DNA of 64,000 nucleotides, from assembly GCF_023502425.1 (NCBI RefSeq), contig NZ_JAMFMA010000002.1, positions 992,001-1,056,000 on the forward strand, written 5' to 3'. Below are positions 35,722-43,836 of the stretch, one piece after another. The translations under genes were made by a program, and so were the position numbers. Positions within the stretch are counted from its first letter, which is position 1. Every line of letters starts with the position of its first letter. Source of the DNA: Flagellimonas spongiicola. GTDB lineage: Bacteria > Bacteroidota > Bacteroidia > Flavobacteriales > Flavobacteriaceae. Under the pieces are notes generated by a model, which saw only the letters and a program-made list of their open reading frames with translations, did no database searches and was not told the DNA's origin.

Positions 35722-36351
35722 GTGGACGCACTTAACGAAACTTACAGAAACATTTTTGAACCACAACTTCTTGAAGAAATTAGGGAAGTGGGTCAATTGA
35801 AAGAGTATAAAGCAGGCGAAACATTGATGGAAATTGGCAATTATATACGAAGCATGCCACTTTTACTATCTGGAGCCATCAAAATCCTGCGTGACGATGA
35901 AGAAGGTGAAGAACTACTATTGTATTATTTAGAGCGAGGCGAAACTTGCTCTGTAACTATGGCTTGTTGTATGGGCCAGACCAAAAGTGAAATCCGGGCC
36001 ATTACCGAAACTGATGCACGAATGGTGATGGTGCCCGTTCAAAAAATGGAGGAGTGGATGGCTAAATATAACGGATGGAGAAGCTACGTTTTTGAAAGTT
36101 ACCACAATCGTTTAAACGAGTTATTACATACAGTGGACAGCATTGCGTTCAAGAAGTTGGACCAACGATTAGTGGAATATCTTAGAAAAAAATCAGAGGT
36201 CACCAAGGACAATAGCATTCATAGTACACATCAAGAAATTGCACATGACCTACATACCTCTAGAGTGGTGGTTTCCCGTTTGCTTAAAAAACTTGAAAAG
36301 CTGAAGAAGTTGAAGCTACATCGAAACCATATTCAACTCTTGGAATTATAA
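35722..36351 (+). CDS. Crp/Fnr-family regulator with a C-x5-CC motif, candidate sulfur sensor
   Basis: 209 aa starting at GTG (MDALNETY); the next ATG would remove the front of the sensor domain. The cNMP-like beta-roll covers about 25-115. Where cAMP receptors have the phosphate-binding loop, this protein has GETCSVTMACCMG, with Cys76, Cys82 and Cys83. The winged HTH is at about 150-205 (STHQEIAHDLHTSRVVVSRLLKKLEK). It directly precedes a SulP gene and a persulfide-oxidation cluster, and three promoters there share a TGTAAC-N4-GTTACA site in activator position. A thiol-based response to persulfide or sulfane sulfur is inferred; no FNR-type iron-sulfur Cys pattern is seen at the N-terminus. 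Confidence 0.9.
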   Translation: MDALNETYRNIFEPQLLEEIREVGQLKEYKAGETLMEIGNYIRSMPLLLSGAIKILRDDEEGEELLLYYLERGETCSVTMACCMGQTKSEIRAITETDARMVMVPVQKMEEWMAKYNGWRSYVFESYHNRLNELLHTVDSIAFKKLDQRLVEYLRKKSEVTKDNSIHSTHQEIAHDLHTSRVVVSRLLKKLEKLKKLKLHRNHIQLLEL

Positions 36352-36354
36352 GAT

Positions 36355-36399
36355 TGTGTCCTTGGTTACATAAATTCAGCAATGGACTAACTACTTTTG
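36355..36399 (+). promoter_or_regulatory. Crp/Fnr-type site and -7 element of the SulP promoter
   Basis: TGTGTC-CTTG-GTTACA at 36355-36370 (10 of 12 arm positions fit TGTAAC-N4-GTTACA) is centred 29.5 bp before TACTTTTG (36392-36399), a full match to TAnnTTTG. This equals a class II activator site near -41.5. The ATG follows 16 bp after the -7 element. Confidence 0.75.
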
Positions 36400-36415
36400 C
36401 ACTAAACCATAAACA

Positions 36416-38149
36416 ATGTTGGCTCGTTATTTTCCCATCTTAAAATGGATTCGGACATACAATCGTGGCATACTTCTGAGCGATGTATCAGCAGGAATCA
36501 CCTTGGGAATAATGTTGGTGCCTCAGGGAATGGCTTATGCAATGATTGCAGGATTGCCTCCTATTTATGGGCTTTACGCCGCTTTGGCACCTCAGTTGGT
36601 CTATGCACTAACGGGTACGTCCAGACAATTGGCAGTTGGACCCGTAGCCATGGATTCTCTTTTAGTTGCGGTTGGGATTGGGGCATTGAATTTGATATCG
36701 ATTGAGGCGTATATTGCTGCAGTTCTCTTATTGAGTTTTATTGTCGGCGCAATTCAATTGTTGTTGGGAATCTTTCGAATGGGATTCTTTGTCAATTTCC
36801 TCTCTAAACCCATTATTAGTGGTTTTACCTCTGCCGCCGCAATTCTAATCGGGTTGGGTCAATTAAAACATATATTGGGAACGGAATTCCCTCAATCCAG
36901 CAAGATTCATGTGCTGTTGGCAAATATTTGGGAGAGCATTTTCCAACTTAATGGCTATGCATTGCTTGTGGGACTATTGGCGATTGCAATCATTGTGCTT
37001 ATGGGTAAATTGAGCAAACGAATACCCGTAGCACTATTGATCGTGCTATTGGGAATCGTAGCGGTTACCTTTTTTGGTCTGGAAGATCAAGGTGTTCCAC
37101 TTGTTGGCGAAGTACCCAAAGGATTGCCTTTCTTTCAGCTTCCAGATTTTCAAATTGTGGAAATTGGTAAAATTATGCCCATTGCCATTACCGTAGCACT
37201 TTATGGGTTCATGGAAGCCATTTCCATAGCCAAGACCATAGAGGAAAAACATCCGGAATATGAAATTGAGCCCAACCAGGAACTTCGTGCGTTGGGGATG
37301 TCCAATTTGTTAGGGTCATTGTTTCAATCTTTACCTGTATCTGGTAGTTTCTCCAGAACCGCAGTTAACGATCAATCCGGAGCCAAGACTGGAATGTCAT
37401 TGATTTTTGCGGCACTGTTTATTGCGGTAACCTTACTCTTTTTAACGCCATTGTTTTATAACCTACCAACTGCAGTGCTCGGTGCCATTATTATGGTTTC
37501 GGTGTTTGGTTTGGTAGATTTTAAATATCCATTGACCTTGTGGAAGCATAGAAAAGACGAGTTTGTTCTACTTCAAGCTACTTTTTTCCTAACACTTTTT
37601 GTGGGCTTGATCGAGGGGATTCTATTGGGGGTATTGTTTTCGCTATTGCTGTTGGTTTATCGCACATCCCTCCCCCATATAGCAGTTTTAGGGAGAATCA
37701 AAGGAACCGACTATTTCAAAAATATAGACCGATTTTCAGAGGAAGTTGAAGTGGATGAGGATAAACTGATCATACGTTTTGATGCGCAACTTTATTTTGG
37801 GAATAGAGATTATTTTAAAAAACAACTTTACTATCACATCGATGCAAAGGGCCCCCAGCTTAAATATGTGATTTTGAGTGCTGAACCTATCAATTATATT
37901 GATAGCAGCGGGGTGGCAATGTTGGAGCGAATAGTAAAGGATTTAAAGAGTAAAGAAATAGAATTTTTGGTAACAGGTGCTATAGGTCCCGCGCGGGATA
38001 TCTTTTACAGTAGTGGATTGATTCACAGTATTGGAAAAGAGAATATGTTTGTGCGCATGCCTGAGGCTATTGCCTATTGTACCAACCATAAAGTCCAGGA
38101 CAAAATTCAAGAACGCTTAACGTTCCAGTCCAAAAACACCCCTTTGTAA
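36416..38149 (+). CDS. SulP-family anion permease
   Basis: 577 aa. Residues about 20-430 form the SulP transmembrane domain, with the signature GLYAALAPQLVYALTGTSRQLAVGP and PVSGSFSRTAVNDQSGAKTG. Residues about 445-560 form a cytoplasmic STAS domain (YVILSAEPINYIDSSGVAMLERI). SulP proteins move sulfate, bicarbonate or other anions, often with H+ or Na+. Encoded in a sulfur-oxidation locus with a shared regulatory site, it may take up or expel sulfate or sulfite. Its stop codon lies inside the next promoter's Crp/Fnr site. Confidence 0.95.
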   Translation: MLARYFPILKWIRTYNRGILLSDVSAGITLGIMLVPQGMAYAMIAGLPPIYGLYAALAPQLVYALTGTSRQLAVGPVAMDSLLVAVGIGALNLISIEAYIAAVLLLSFIVGAIQLLLGIFRMGFFVNFLSKPIISGFTSAAAILIGLGQLKHILGTEFPQSSKIHVLLANIWESIFQLNGYALLVGLLAIAIIVLMGKLSKRIPVALLIVLLGIVAVTFFGLEDQGVPLVGEVPKGLPFFQLPDFQIVEIGKIMPIAITVALYGFMEAISIAKTIEEKHPEYEIEPNQELRALGMSNLLGSLFQSLPVSGSFSRTAVNDQSGAKTGMSLIFAALFIAVTLLFLTPLFYNLPTAVLGAIIMVSVFGLVDFKYPLTLWKHRKDEFVLLQATFFLTLFVGLIEGILLGVLFSLLLLVYRTSLPHIAVLGRIKGTDYFKNIDRFSEEVEVDEDKLIIRFDAQLYFGNRDYFKKQLYYHIDAKGPQLKYVILSAEPINYIDSSGVAMLERIVKDLKSKEIEFLVTGAIGPARDIFYSSGLIHSIGKENMFVRMPEAIAYCTNHKVQDKIQERLTFQSKNTPL

Positions 38150-38189
38150 CATGAGTAACAATGGGAACGGGAAAACTAGCGTATTTTTG
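38145..38189 (+). promoter_or_regulatory. Crp/Fnr-type site and -7 element of the persulfide-oxidation operon
   Basis: TGTAAC-ATGA-GTAACA at 38145-38160 (11 of 12 arm positions) is centred 29.5 bp before TATTTTTG (38182-38189), a full TAnnTTTG match. It overlaps the SulP stop codon. The geometry is the same as at the SulP and sulfite dehydrogenase promoters. Confidence 0.82.
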
Positions 38190-38205
38190 ACTAAAATTTT
38201 AAAAG

Positions 38206-39615
38206 ATGAAAATAGAACAAATATATACCGGATGCTTGGCGCAAGGTGCCTACTATATTGAAAGTGAAGGAGAAGTTGCGATTGTAGATCCCCTTCGTGA
38301 GGTGGAACCCTATATCAAAAGGGCAAAGGAAGATGGAGCCACCATCAAGTATATTTTTGAAACACATTTTCACGCGGATTTTGTAAGCGGCCACGTAACC
38401 CTTTCCAAAGAAACTGGAGCGCCTATTGTTTATGGGCCATTGGCCAATCCATCCTTTGATGCGATTATCGCAACAGATGGTCAGGAGTTTAAGCTCGGAA
38501 AACTTACCATTGAGGTATTGCACACCCCTGGTCATACTATGGAAAGTACCACCTATTTATTAAAAGATGAAGCAGGAGAGGACCATGCCATTTTTAGTGG
38601 TGACACACTATTCTTAGGTGATGTAGGTCGACCTGATTTAGCTCAGAAGGCTGCAGATATGACGCAAGAAGAGTTAGCAGGAACTTTGTTTGATAGTCTT
38701 CGAAATAAAATTATGCCATTAGCTGATGAAATCATTGTATATCCGGCACACGGTGCAGGTTCTGCATGTGGTAAGAACATGATGAAAGAGACTGTGGATA
38801 CTTTGGGGAATCAGAAAAAAATGAACTATGCCCTAAGGGCCAATATGACCCGAGAAGAATTTATAAACGAGGTTACAGATGGTCTATTGCCACCACCACA
38901 ATACTTCCCCTTGAACGTGAAAATGAACAAGGAAGGATACGAAGATATTGACGTGGTACTGGAAAGAGGAACGCAAGCCTTAAGTCCTGAAGCATTTGAA
39001 GCTGTCGCCAATGATACGGGTGCGGTGGTCTTGGATGTACGACATCAACAAGATTTTGCCGAAGGTCATGTTCCTAGATCCATCTTCATTGGACTTGGAG
39101 GAAGTTTTGCGCCATGGGTAGGTGCTTTGATTGCAGATGTAAAACAACCCATCTTACTTATAACCCCTGAAGGAAAGGAAGAGGAAACCATTACGCGATT
39201 ATCCCGTGTTGGGTTTGATGGTACTCTTGGGTATCTAAAAGGAGGTGTTGCTGCTTGGAAGGCAGCAGGTAAGGATTTGGATACGGTAAAAAGTATCAAT
39301 GCAGATACCTTTAAAAAGGAACTTGAGGCGAAGATTCCAGTGTTCGATGTTCGAAAAGAGACAGAGTTTTCAGCGGAACATGTTGAAGATGCGCATTTAA
39401 CACCCTTGGATTTCCTAAACGATCATTTGGCCGAGTTCCCTTCCGATGAAACTTTTTATATCCACTGTGCTGGAGGATATCGCAGTATGATAGCGGCTTC
39501 TATCCTTAAAAGCAGGGGGATTCATAATCTAGTAGATATCGCGGGAGGTTTCAAAGCCATTAAAGAAGCCGGAATTCCAGTGACTGATTTTGTATGTCCA
39601 ACCACCTTAAAATAG
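38206..39615 (+). CDS. Persulfide dioxygenase (MBL fold) fused to two rhodanese domains
   Basis: 469 aa. The metallo-beta-lactamase domain (about 1-235) has ETHFHADFVSGH, HTPGHTMES, GDTLFLGDVGRPDL and YPAHGAGSACG, the ETHE1/Blh-type iron site. Rhodanese domain 1 (about 260-350) has DVRHQQDFAEGHVP but no active-site Cys, so it is probably structural. Rhodanese domain 2 (about 365-465) has the loop HCAGGYRS with Cys. The enzyme oxidises glutathione or other persulfide to sulfite. First gene of a three-gene operon (10 bp and 6 bp gaps). Confidence 0.93.
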   Translation: MKIEQIYTGCLAQGAYYIESEGEVAIVDPLREVEPYIKRAKEDGATIKYIFETHFHADFVSGHVTLSKETGAPIVYGPLANPSFDAIIATDGQEFKLGKLTIEVLHTPGHTMESTTYLLKDEAGEDHAIFSGDTLFLGDVGRPDLAQKAADMTQEELAGTLFDSLRNKIMPLADEIIVYPAHGAGSACGKNMMKETVDTLGNQKKMNYALRANMTREEFINEVTDGLLPPPQYFPLNVKMNKEGYEDIDVVLERGTQALSPEAFEAVANDTGAVVLDVRHQQDFAEGHVPRSIFIGLGGSFAPWVGALIADVKQPILLITPEGKEEETITRLSRVGFDGTLGYLKGGVAAWKAAGKDLDTVKSINADTFKKELEAKIPVFDVRKETEFSAEHVEDAHLTPLDFLNDHLAEFPSDETFYIHCAGGYRSMIAASILKSRGIHNLVDIAGGFKAIKEAGIPVTDFVCPTTLK

Positions 39616-39625
39616 GAGATTTCAG

Positions 39626-40000
39626 ATGTTGAAATATTGTTTGTCCTTAGTTTGTGGTTTGTTGATGCTTTCTTGTCAACCCAAAGAGAAAAGCACAATT
39701 ACCAAAATTGACAAACAGACGTTGATTGAAAACGCTTTGGACAAGGATGTGCAATTGATAGATGTACGGACGCCACAAGAATTTGCAGCTGGCAGCATAG
39801 GACAAGCCATAAATTTGAATGTCAACGACGCCAATTTTTCGGAGTTGATATTGGATTTGGACAAAGAGAAACCGGTATATCTATTTTGCAAAAAAGGAGG
39901 ACGAAGTAATCGTGCAGCACAAATCTTCAAAGAAAACGGTTTCACGAATATCTATGATTATTCCGGCGGTTACGATGATTGGGTCAAATCAGGGAAATAG
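39626..40000 (+). CDS. Rhodanese-domain lipoprotein
   Basis: 124 aa. Lipobox LMLSC makes it a lipoprotein of the cell envelope. A single rhodanese domain has LIDVRTPQEFAAGSIGQAIN and the active loop CKKGGRS with the catalytic Cys. It can transfer sulfane sulfur from thiosulfate or persulfide to acceptors in the periplasm. It lies 10 bp after the persulfide dioxygenase gene and 6 bp before the HMA protein, so the products likely work in series. Confidence 0.93.
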   Translation: MLKYCLSLVCGLLMLSCQPKEKSTITKIDKQTLIENALDKDVQLIDVRTPQEFAAGSIGQAINLNVNDANFSELILDLDKEKPVYLFCKKGGRSNRAAQIFKENGFTNIYDYSGGYDDWVKSGK

Positions 40001-40006
40001 AAAAAA

Positions 40007-40276
40007 ATGACAACAAAAATTCAGGTGCAGAATTTAAAATGTGGAGGATGTGCACATACCATCAAAACACGTTTGTTGGAATTGCCAGGAATAACTCATG
40101 TTGAAGTTGATTCAGAACTATCTGAAGTTGAATTGGGTTATTCAGAGGAGCAAGACATGGCATTGGTCATAGCTAAATTAAAAACACTCGGCTATCCAAT
40201 CAACGATGAAGAAAATGGTGTTTTGACCAAGGCAAAATCATTTGTTAGTTGTGCTGTAGGACGGTTTGGTAGCTGA
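40007..40276 (+). CDS. Heavy-metal-associated (HMA) domain protein
   Basis: 89 aa: an HMA/CopZ-like domain with VQNLKCGGCAHTIKTRL (Cys12 and Cys15, the MxCxxC-like site without the Met), then LPGITHVEV and LKTLGY. The last 20 residues are an extra tail with another Cys (FVSCAVGRFG). HMA proteins usually carry Cu(I), but in this sulfur operon the CxxC could also carry sulfur; this is speculation. It converges with the fatty-acid hydroxylase gene 3 bp away. Confidence 0.87.
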   Translation: MTTKIQVQNLKCGGCAHTIKTRLLELPGITHVEVDSELSEVELGYSEEQDMALVIAKLKTLGYPINDEENGVLTKAKSFVSCAVGRFGS

Positions 40277-40279
40277 TTT

Positions 40280-41161
40280 TCAATCCGTTTTGGATTTTCT
40301 GAATCCATGGAACAATTGTCGCCAAAATCCTTTTGGCATGGTCTCGTCACCTGGATATCCCAATCTAATAGTGCCACTATCTTCAGGAATGTGGTTTGTG
40401 CTAAAAAGATAATCCCAAACACTAAGGCTTATGCCAAAATTCACTCCAAAACTATTTTTGGGGAGTATGTATGAATGGTGGTATAAATGCATAACTGGAT
40501 TGTTGAACACATACTTTAAAGGGCCATAAGTTATTTTGATATTGGCGTGGTTAAGATGGCCAATGGCAATAGCAATAAAATGAACAATAAACGCCTGCTC
40601 TGGTTCAAATCCACCAAGCAGCATAACTCCAAATGTCTTCAGAGGTTTATATAGGATGTTCTCCATCCAATGATAACGCAAGTGCGCGGCAAATCCCATT
40701 TCCTTTACACTGTGATGTACTTGATGAAATCGCCATAGTACCGGAAACCGATGCAGCATTACGTGGGTGAACCACTGTACAAAATCAAGTACAATAAAGA
40801 ATACAATCAATTGTAGTGCTAAAGACCAAGAGGAAATGTCTATTAGTGCAAGACTTTTGGCAGTAATCCCAATTTTACCAAATAACAATTCCAATACCTT
40901 GTAAACGCCGCTTATTACAATGGCAAAAACAAAAAAGTTGAAGAACATATAAAACCCATCCAACCAAAAGTCCTTCCTAAAAGTAGACTGATCCTTACGC
41001 CATGGAAAAGCGATTTCCATTAACCAAACGGCAATTGATATCAGAATCAACCCCCAAAAGTAATTGTTGTACCAAGGGACTTGAAACAAGATGGATTTCC
41101 AGGTCCATTGGGCCGTACCTATAAAACTATTTACAAATGCTTCAATAAATTCCATATCCAA
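40280..41161 (-). CDS. Sterol desaturase / fatty-acid hydroxylase family protein
   Basis: 293 aa with four or five membrane spans. The diiron His clusters are HVMLHR, HQVHHS and HLYHHSY, with HLNH between, the fatty-acid hydroxylase superfamily pattern. Such enzymes hydroxylate lipids in the membrane. Here it is the last gene of the sulfite dehydrogenase-cytochrome operon (3 bp gap), which is unexpected; a link to sulfur-containing lipids is possible but unproven. Confidence 0.9.
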   Translation of the reverse strand: MDMEFIEAFVNSFIGTAQWTWKSILFQVPWYNNYFWGLILISIAVWLMEIAFPWRKDQSTFRKDFWLDGFYMFFNFFVFAIVISGVYKVLELLFGKIGITAKSLALIDISSWSLALQLIVFFIVLDFVQWFTHVMLHRFPVLWRFHQVHHSVKEMGFAAHLRYHWMENILYKPLKTFGVMLLGGFEPEQAFIVHFIAIAIGHLNHANIKITYGPLKYVFNNPVMHLYHHSYILPKNSFGVNFGISLSVWDYLFSTNHIPEDSGTIRLGYPGDETMPKGFWRQLFHGFRKSKTD

Positions 41162-41164
41162 TAG

Positions 41165-41614
41165 TTATTCCAATGTGTACCATTCTGTTTGGTCGAGATT
41201 TTGTCGTCGTCCTTTTGCAGTTGGCGCATAGTTTTTGGCCAAGTAGGATAAAATCAGTTCTTCATTGTTGCCCAAATCCCAAAGGTTTTGGGTATCCTGC
41301 ATCCAACGAATAGTCGCTTCCCAACCTTCCCTGCTCATCCTGTTTTGGGTAACTAATTTTGCAGAATGGCAGTTGGTGCAATTTTGAATCGTCGCCTCCA
41401 TTCCTTCATCCACAACAAAACCTGTATCCAAATGAATCCCATTTTCAATGGCTTTATAAGTGCCCTCGGATTCTTGTTCCTGCTCAACAATGGATGTTGC
41501 AGTTTCTGGATTATTGGCTAAATAGAACAATCCACCAAAGAAAAACACGATCAAAAGCAAAAACAGGAATAGTATTCCGGTAAGTGATTTTACTTGTTGG
41601 TCAAATTGCTCCAT
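41165..41614 (-). CDS. Membrane-anchored c-type cytochrome, partner of the sulfite dehydrogenase
   Basis: 149 aa. The N-terminal span (about 12-32) anchors a periplasmic single-haem domain with CTNCHSAKLV; the Met in NRMSREGW is a likely axial ligand. It lies directly after the Mo enzyme (1 bp between stop and start), as SorB follows SorA or SoxD follows SoxC, so it should take electrons from sulfite oxidation to the respiratory chain. It is small relative to SoxD. Confidence 0.9.
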   Translation of the reverse strand: MEQFDQQVKSLTGILFLFLLLIVFFFGGLFYLANNPETATSIVEQEQESEGTYKAIENGIHLDTGFVVDEGMEATIQNCTNCHSAKLVTQNRMSREGWEATIRWMQDTQNLWDLGNNEELILSYLAKNYAPTAKGRRQNLDQTEWYTLE

Positions 41615-42835
41615 TTATACCACCTTTACAGCAATTCGATGACACGCGTTATTGAGGTATCCTTTTGGATTCCATCCAGGTAATACCATGGGTTGGCTTT
41701 TACCATTTTGGTCGGTGGCTCTAGCCCAAATTTCATAATAGCCCTTTTTTGAGAAGGAAATTGCAGCATTAAAATGCTGCCATGCAAGTCTATTTGCAGG
41801 TTTTTTTAGTTCACAAACATTCCACGTGCTACCAAAATCCAAAGAATACTCCATGCGGGAAACCTCAAGTTCTCCCGCCCAGGCATGTCCATTGATGTTT
41901 ATTCGTTGTCCTAACTTTAGCAATGCGCCGCTTTTTGGATAAGTAATCAATGATTTTACAGGCATTGACTCAATTATGCACATGTTTGATTTATCCACTT
42001 CGGTACCTGGTGCAACAGTTTCACAAGGAACCCGGTATGAAGATCCTCCCATTTTAGCCCCATCATGCACTTTGTTACGAATGCTTATTTTGTTGATCCA
42101 TTTACCTGAAGCTGAAGCAGGCCATCCACCACATACCAAGCGTAAAGGATAACCATGTGCCAAAGGAATGTCATTTCCGTTCATTTGAAAAGCCAATAAA
42201 GTTTCCTCTTGCATCGCTTTTGTCAGCGGAACACCTCTGGAAATTGGTTCTTTTGTCGGGTCACCACTCAAATGGGTATCAGCTGCATGATAGCCAATAT
42301 ATACTGCATTTGATGAAATGCCCAAATCATTAAGAACATCTCTAAGGCGTACACCGGTCCAATTGGCGCAAGATACCGCACCAACAGTCCATTGGTTTCC
42401 TTTTGCGGGGGGATTGAATTCGCTACGCCCATTGCCACCACACTCAAGCGTTAATTGATAGGTATAGTGTTTGAATTTACTCTTTAGTTCAGCTAATGAA
42501 TAGGTTTTAGGATTTGCCACCGCTTCTCCATCAAAGGTCAAAGTCCAGTTTTCTGCATCTATATTTTCAGGGATTTTCCCATTATTCCGAATGAACATGT
42601 ATCTGTTCGGTGTGATTGCATCATTCAGTAAATGGGCCCGGGCCTCCATATTCCAAGGCTTGTCATTCAGTACCACCATCTCCTTATCCTTGTTGAACAA
42701 TTTGAAGGGGTCGGTGTTTTGTAATGCCAATGGCACATAATCCTTAGGCATTAAATGACCATACACTATGGGTGTCCCCAAAATGGTTCCTAGCGTTCCA
42801 AGGCTAACCCTTGCTGCAAAATCACGTCGTTTCAT
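41615..42835 (-). CDS. Sulfite dehydrogenase, molybdopterin subunit (SorA/SoxC-like)
   Basis: 406 aa from MKRRDFAARVSLGTLG, a twin-arginine signal. A longer in-frame start at 42892 falls inside the Crp/Fnr site and upstream of the predicted transcript start, so it is rejected. The Mo-coordinating Cys132 lies in LTLECGGNGRSEF; other marks are TGVRLRDVLNDLG and HGYPLRLVCGGWP, then an Ig-like dimerisation domain (about 300-406). It oxidises sulfite to sulfate in the periplasm, passing electrons to the cytochrome encoded next. Alternatively it could be another sulfite-oxidase-family enzyme. Confidence 0.9.
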   Translation of the reverse strand: MKRRDFAARVSLGTLGTILGTPIVYGHLMPKDYVPLALQNTDPFKLFNKDKEMVVLNDKPWNMEARAHLLNDAITPNRYMFIRNNGKIPENIDAENWTLTFDGEAVANPKTYSLAELKSKFKHYTYQLTLECGGNGRSEFNPPAKGNQWTVGAVSCANWTGVRLRDVLNDLGISSNAVYIGYHAADTHLSGDPTKEPISRGVPLTKAMQEETLLAFQMNGNDIPLAHGYPLRLVCGGWPASASGKWINKISIRNKVHDGAKMGGSSYRVPCETVAPGTEVDKSNMCIIESMPVKSLITYPKSGALLKLGQRININGHAWAGELEVSRMEYSLDFGSTWNVCELKKPANRLAWQHFNAAISFSKKGYYEIWARATDQNGKSQPMVLPGWNPKGYLNNACHRIAVKVV

Positions 42836-42853
42836 TCCAGAAATATTCAAAAC

Positions 42854-42898
42854 TAAAAATAGTATAAATAAATGCATGCCAATGTAACCCATGTTACC
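42854..42898 (-). promoter_or_regulatory. Crp/Fnr-type site and -7 element of the sulfite dehydrogenase operon
   Basis: TGTAAC-CCAT-GTTACC at 42883-42898 fits the TGTAAC-N4-GTTACA pattern at 11 of 12 arm positions. Its centre is 29.5 bp from the leftward -7 element TATTTTTA (42854-42861, 7 of 8). The ATG at 42835 lies 19 bp after it. Confidence 0.82.
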
Positions 42899-43053
42899 AA
42901 TTTGGATGTTGACATGATTTAGTTTTGTCTAAGGTTGAATGATAATCAGGTTTAAAGCGCCAAATGCTTGAACATGATTTCGTTTTTTGATTGGTTATAG
43001 GTCATATGCCCTGGTCTCTGTGGCCAGGGTATGTTCTTGCCAAAAATTGTAAC

Positions 43054-43097
43054 TTGAGATAAATCATAAAATATAACAAGGGGCTCCGTTACATTTG
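43054..43097 (+). promoter_or_regulatory. Fnr-like site and -7 element of the YeeE/YedE unit
   Basis: TTGAG-ATAA-ATCAT at 43054-43067 (8 of 10 arm positions fit FNR TTGAT-N4-ATCAA) is centred 29.5 bp before TACATTTG (43090-43097), a full TAnnTTTG match. It resembles the site before the porin-nrf genes more than the sulfur-locus TGTAAC sites. Just upstream, CCCTGG and CCAGGG form a 9-nt-loop hairpin of unknown role. The 287 bp between the sulfite dehydrogenase start and the next ORF hold only these sites. Confidence 0.6.
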
Positions 43098-43122
43098 ACA
43101 ATAATATCCAAAATAGATACAT

Positions 43123-43245
43123 ATGTTTACTTCAATTCCATTGGTTGCTTGGGAAAACGGTATTTGGATGATAGGATTATTTGTCCTTGTAGTCATCGTT
43201 CTTATAGTTTCCGTTTTAGCTTTAATGAACAGCGGGAAAAAATAA
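43123..43245 (+). CDS. 40-aa single-span membrane protein
   Basis: MFTSIPLVAWENGIWMIG, then a hydrophobic span FVLVVIVLIVSVLALM, ending NSGKK. The start is 26 bp after a perfect -7 element and the stop is 33 bp before the first YeeE/YedE gene, so it is likely co-transcribed. Small one-span proteins often help assemble or stabilise transporters. No family recognised. Confidence 0.7.
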   Translation: MFTSIPLVAWENGIWMIGLFVLVVIVLIVSVLALMNSGKK

Positions 43246-43278
43246 GACGCGTAGGCGCTCTTCAAATTCCAATACATC

Positions 43279-43836
43279 ATGATATATGAACCATGGCCAT
43301 GGTATGTATCAGGACCATTAATTGTTCTGGTAATGGCAATCTTATTGTTGATGGGCAAGCGTTTTGGCATGTCCTCCAATTTGGAAACAATGTGTACCAT
43401 AGGTGGTGCCGGAAAGATTTCCGATTATTTTAAAACCAATGTAAAATCCAAAAGCTGGAGCTTATTAGTGGTTTTAGGAGTTGTTTTTGGAGGCTATTTG
43501 GGGTCAAATGTGTTAACGAATAACAAAGGAGTCGCCATCTCGGAAATGACCATTTCCATGTTAAATGATTTGGGGTTCTCCAGCGCAGGAAAGGCCTATC
43601 TTCCATCCGAACTTTTCTCAACTTCAAGTTTGTCTGATCCGTTTACAGTATTGCTTCTTTTGGTTGCCGGTTTTTTGGTTGGATTTGGAGCTAGATATGC
43701 GGGTGGTTGTACTTCCGGACATGCCATTTCTGGGTTAAGCAGTTTGCAATTACCCTCGTTGATTGCCGTAATCGGCTTTTTTGCAGGCGGATTATTGATG
43801 GTTCATTTCTTTTTTCCTTTACTCTTTGGCTCATGA
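43279..43836 (+). CDS. YeeE/YedE-family transporter, first half
   Basis: 185 aa, four or five membrane spans. The family Cys motif is [19 protein letters not shown]. YeeE (TsuA) proteins import thiosulfate through conserved Cys-bearing pores; here the protein is split into two half-size chains, of which this is the first. The last 4 bp overlap the next gene. It lies in the sulfur region, so uptake of thiosulfate or another sulfur compound is likely. Confidence 0.92.
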   Translation: MIYEPWPWYVSGPLIVLVMAILLLMGKRFGMSSNLETMCTIGGAGKISDYFKTNVKSKSWSLLVVLGVVFGGYLGSNVLTNNKGVAISEMTISMLNDLGFSSAGKAYLPSELFSTSSLSDPFTVLLLLVAGFLVGFGARYAGGCTSGHAISGLSSLQLPSLIAVIGFFAGGLLMVHFFFPLLFGS

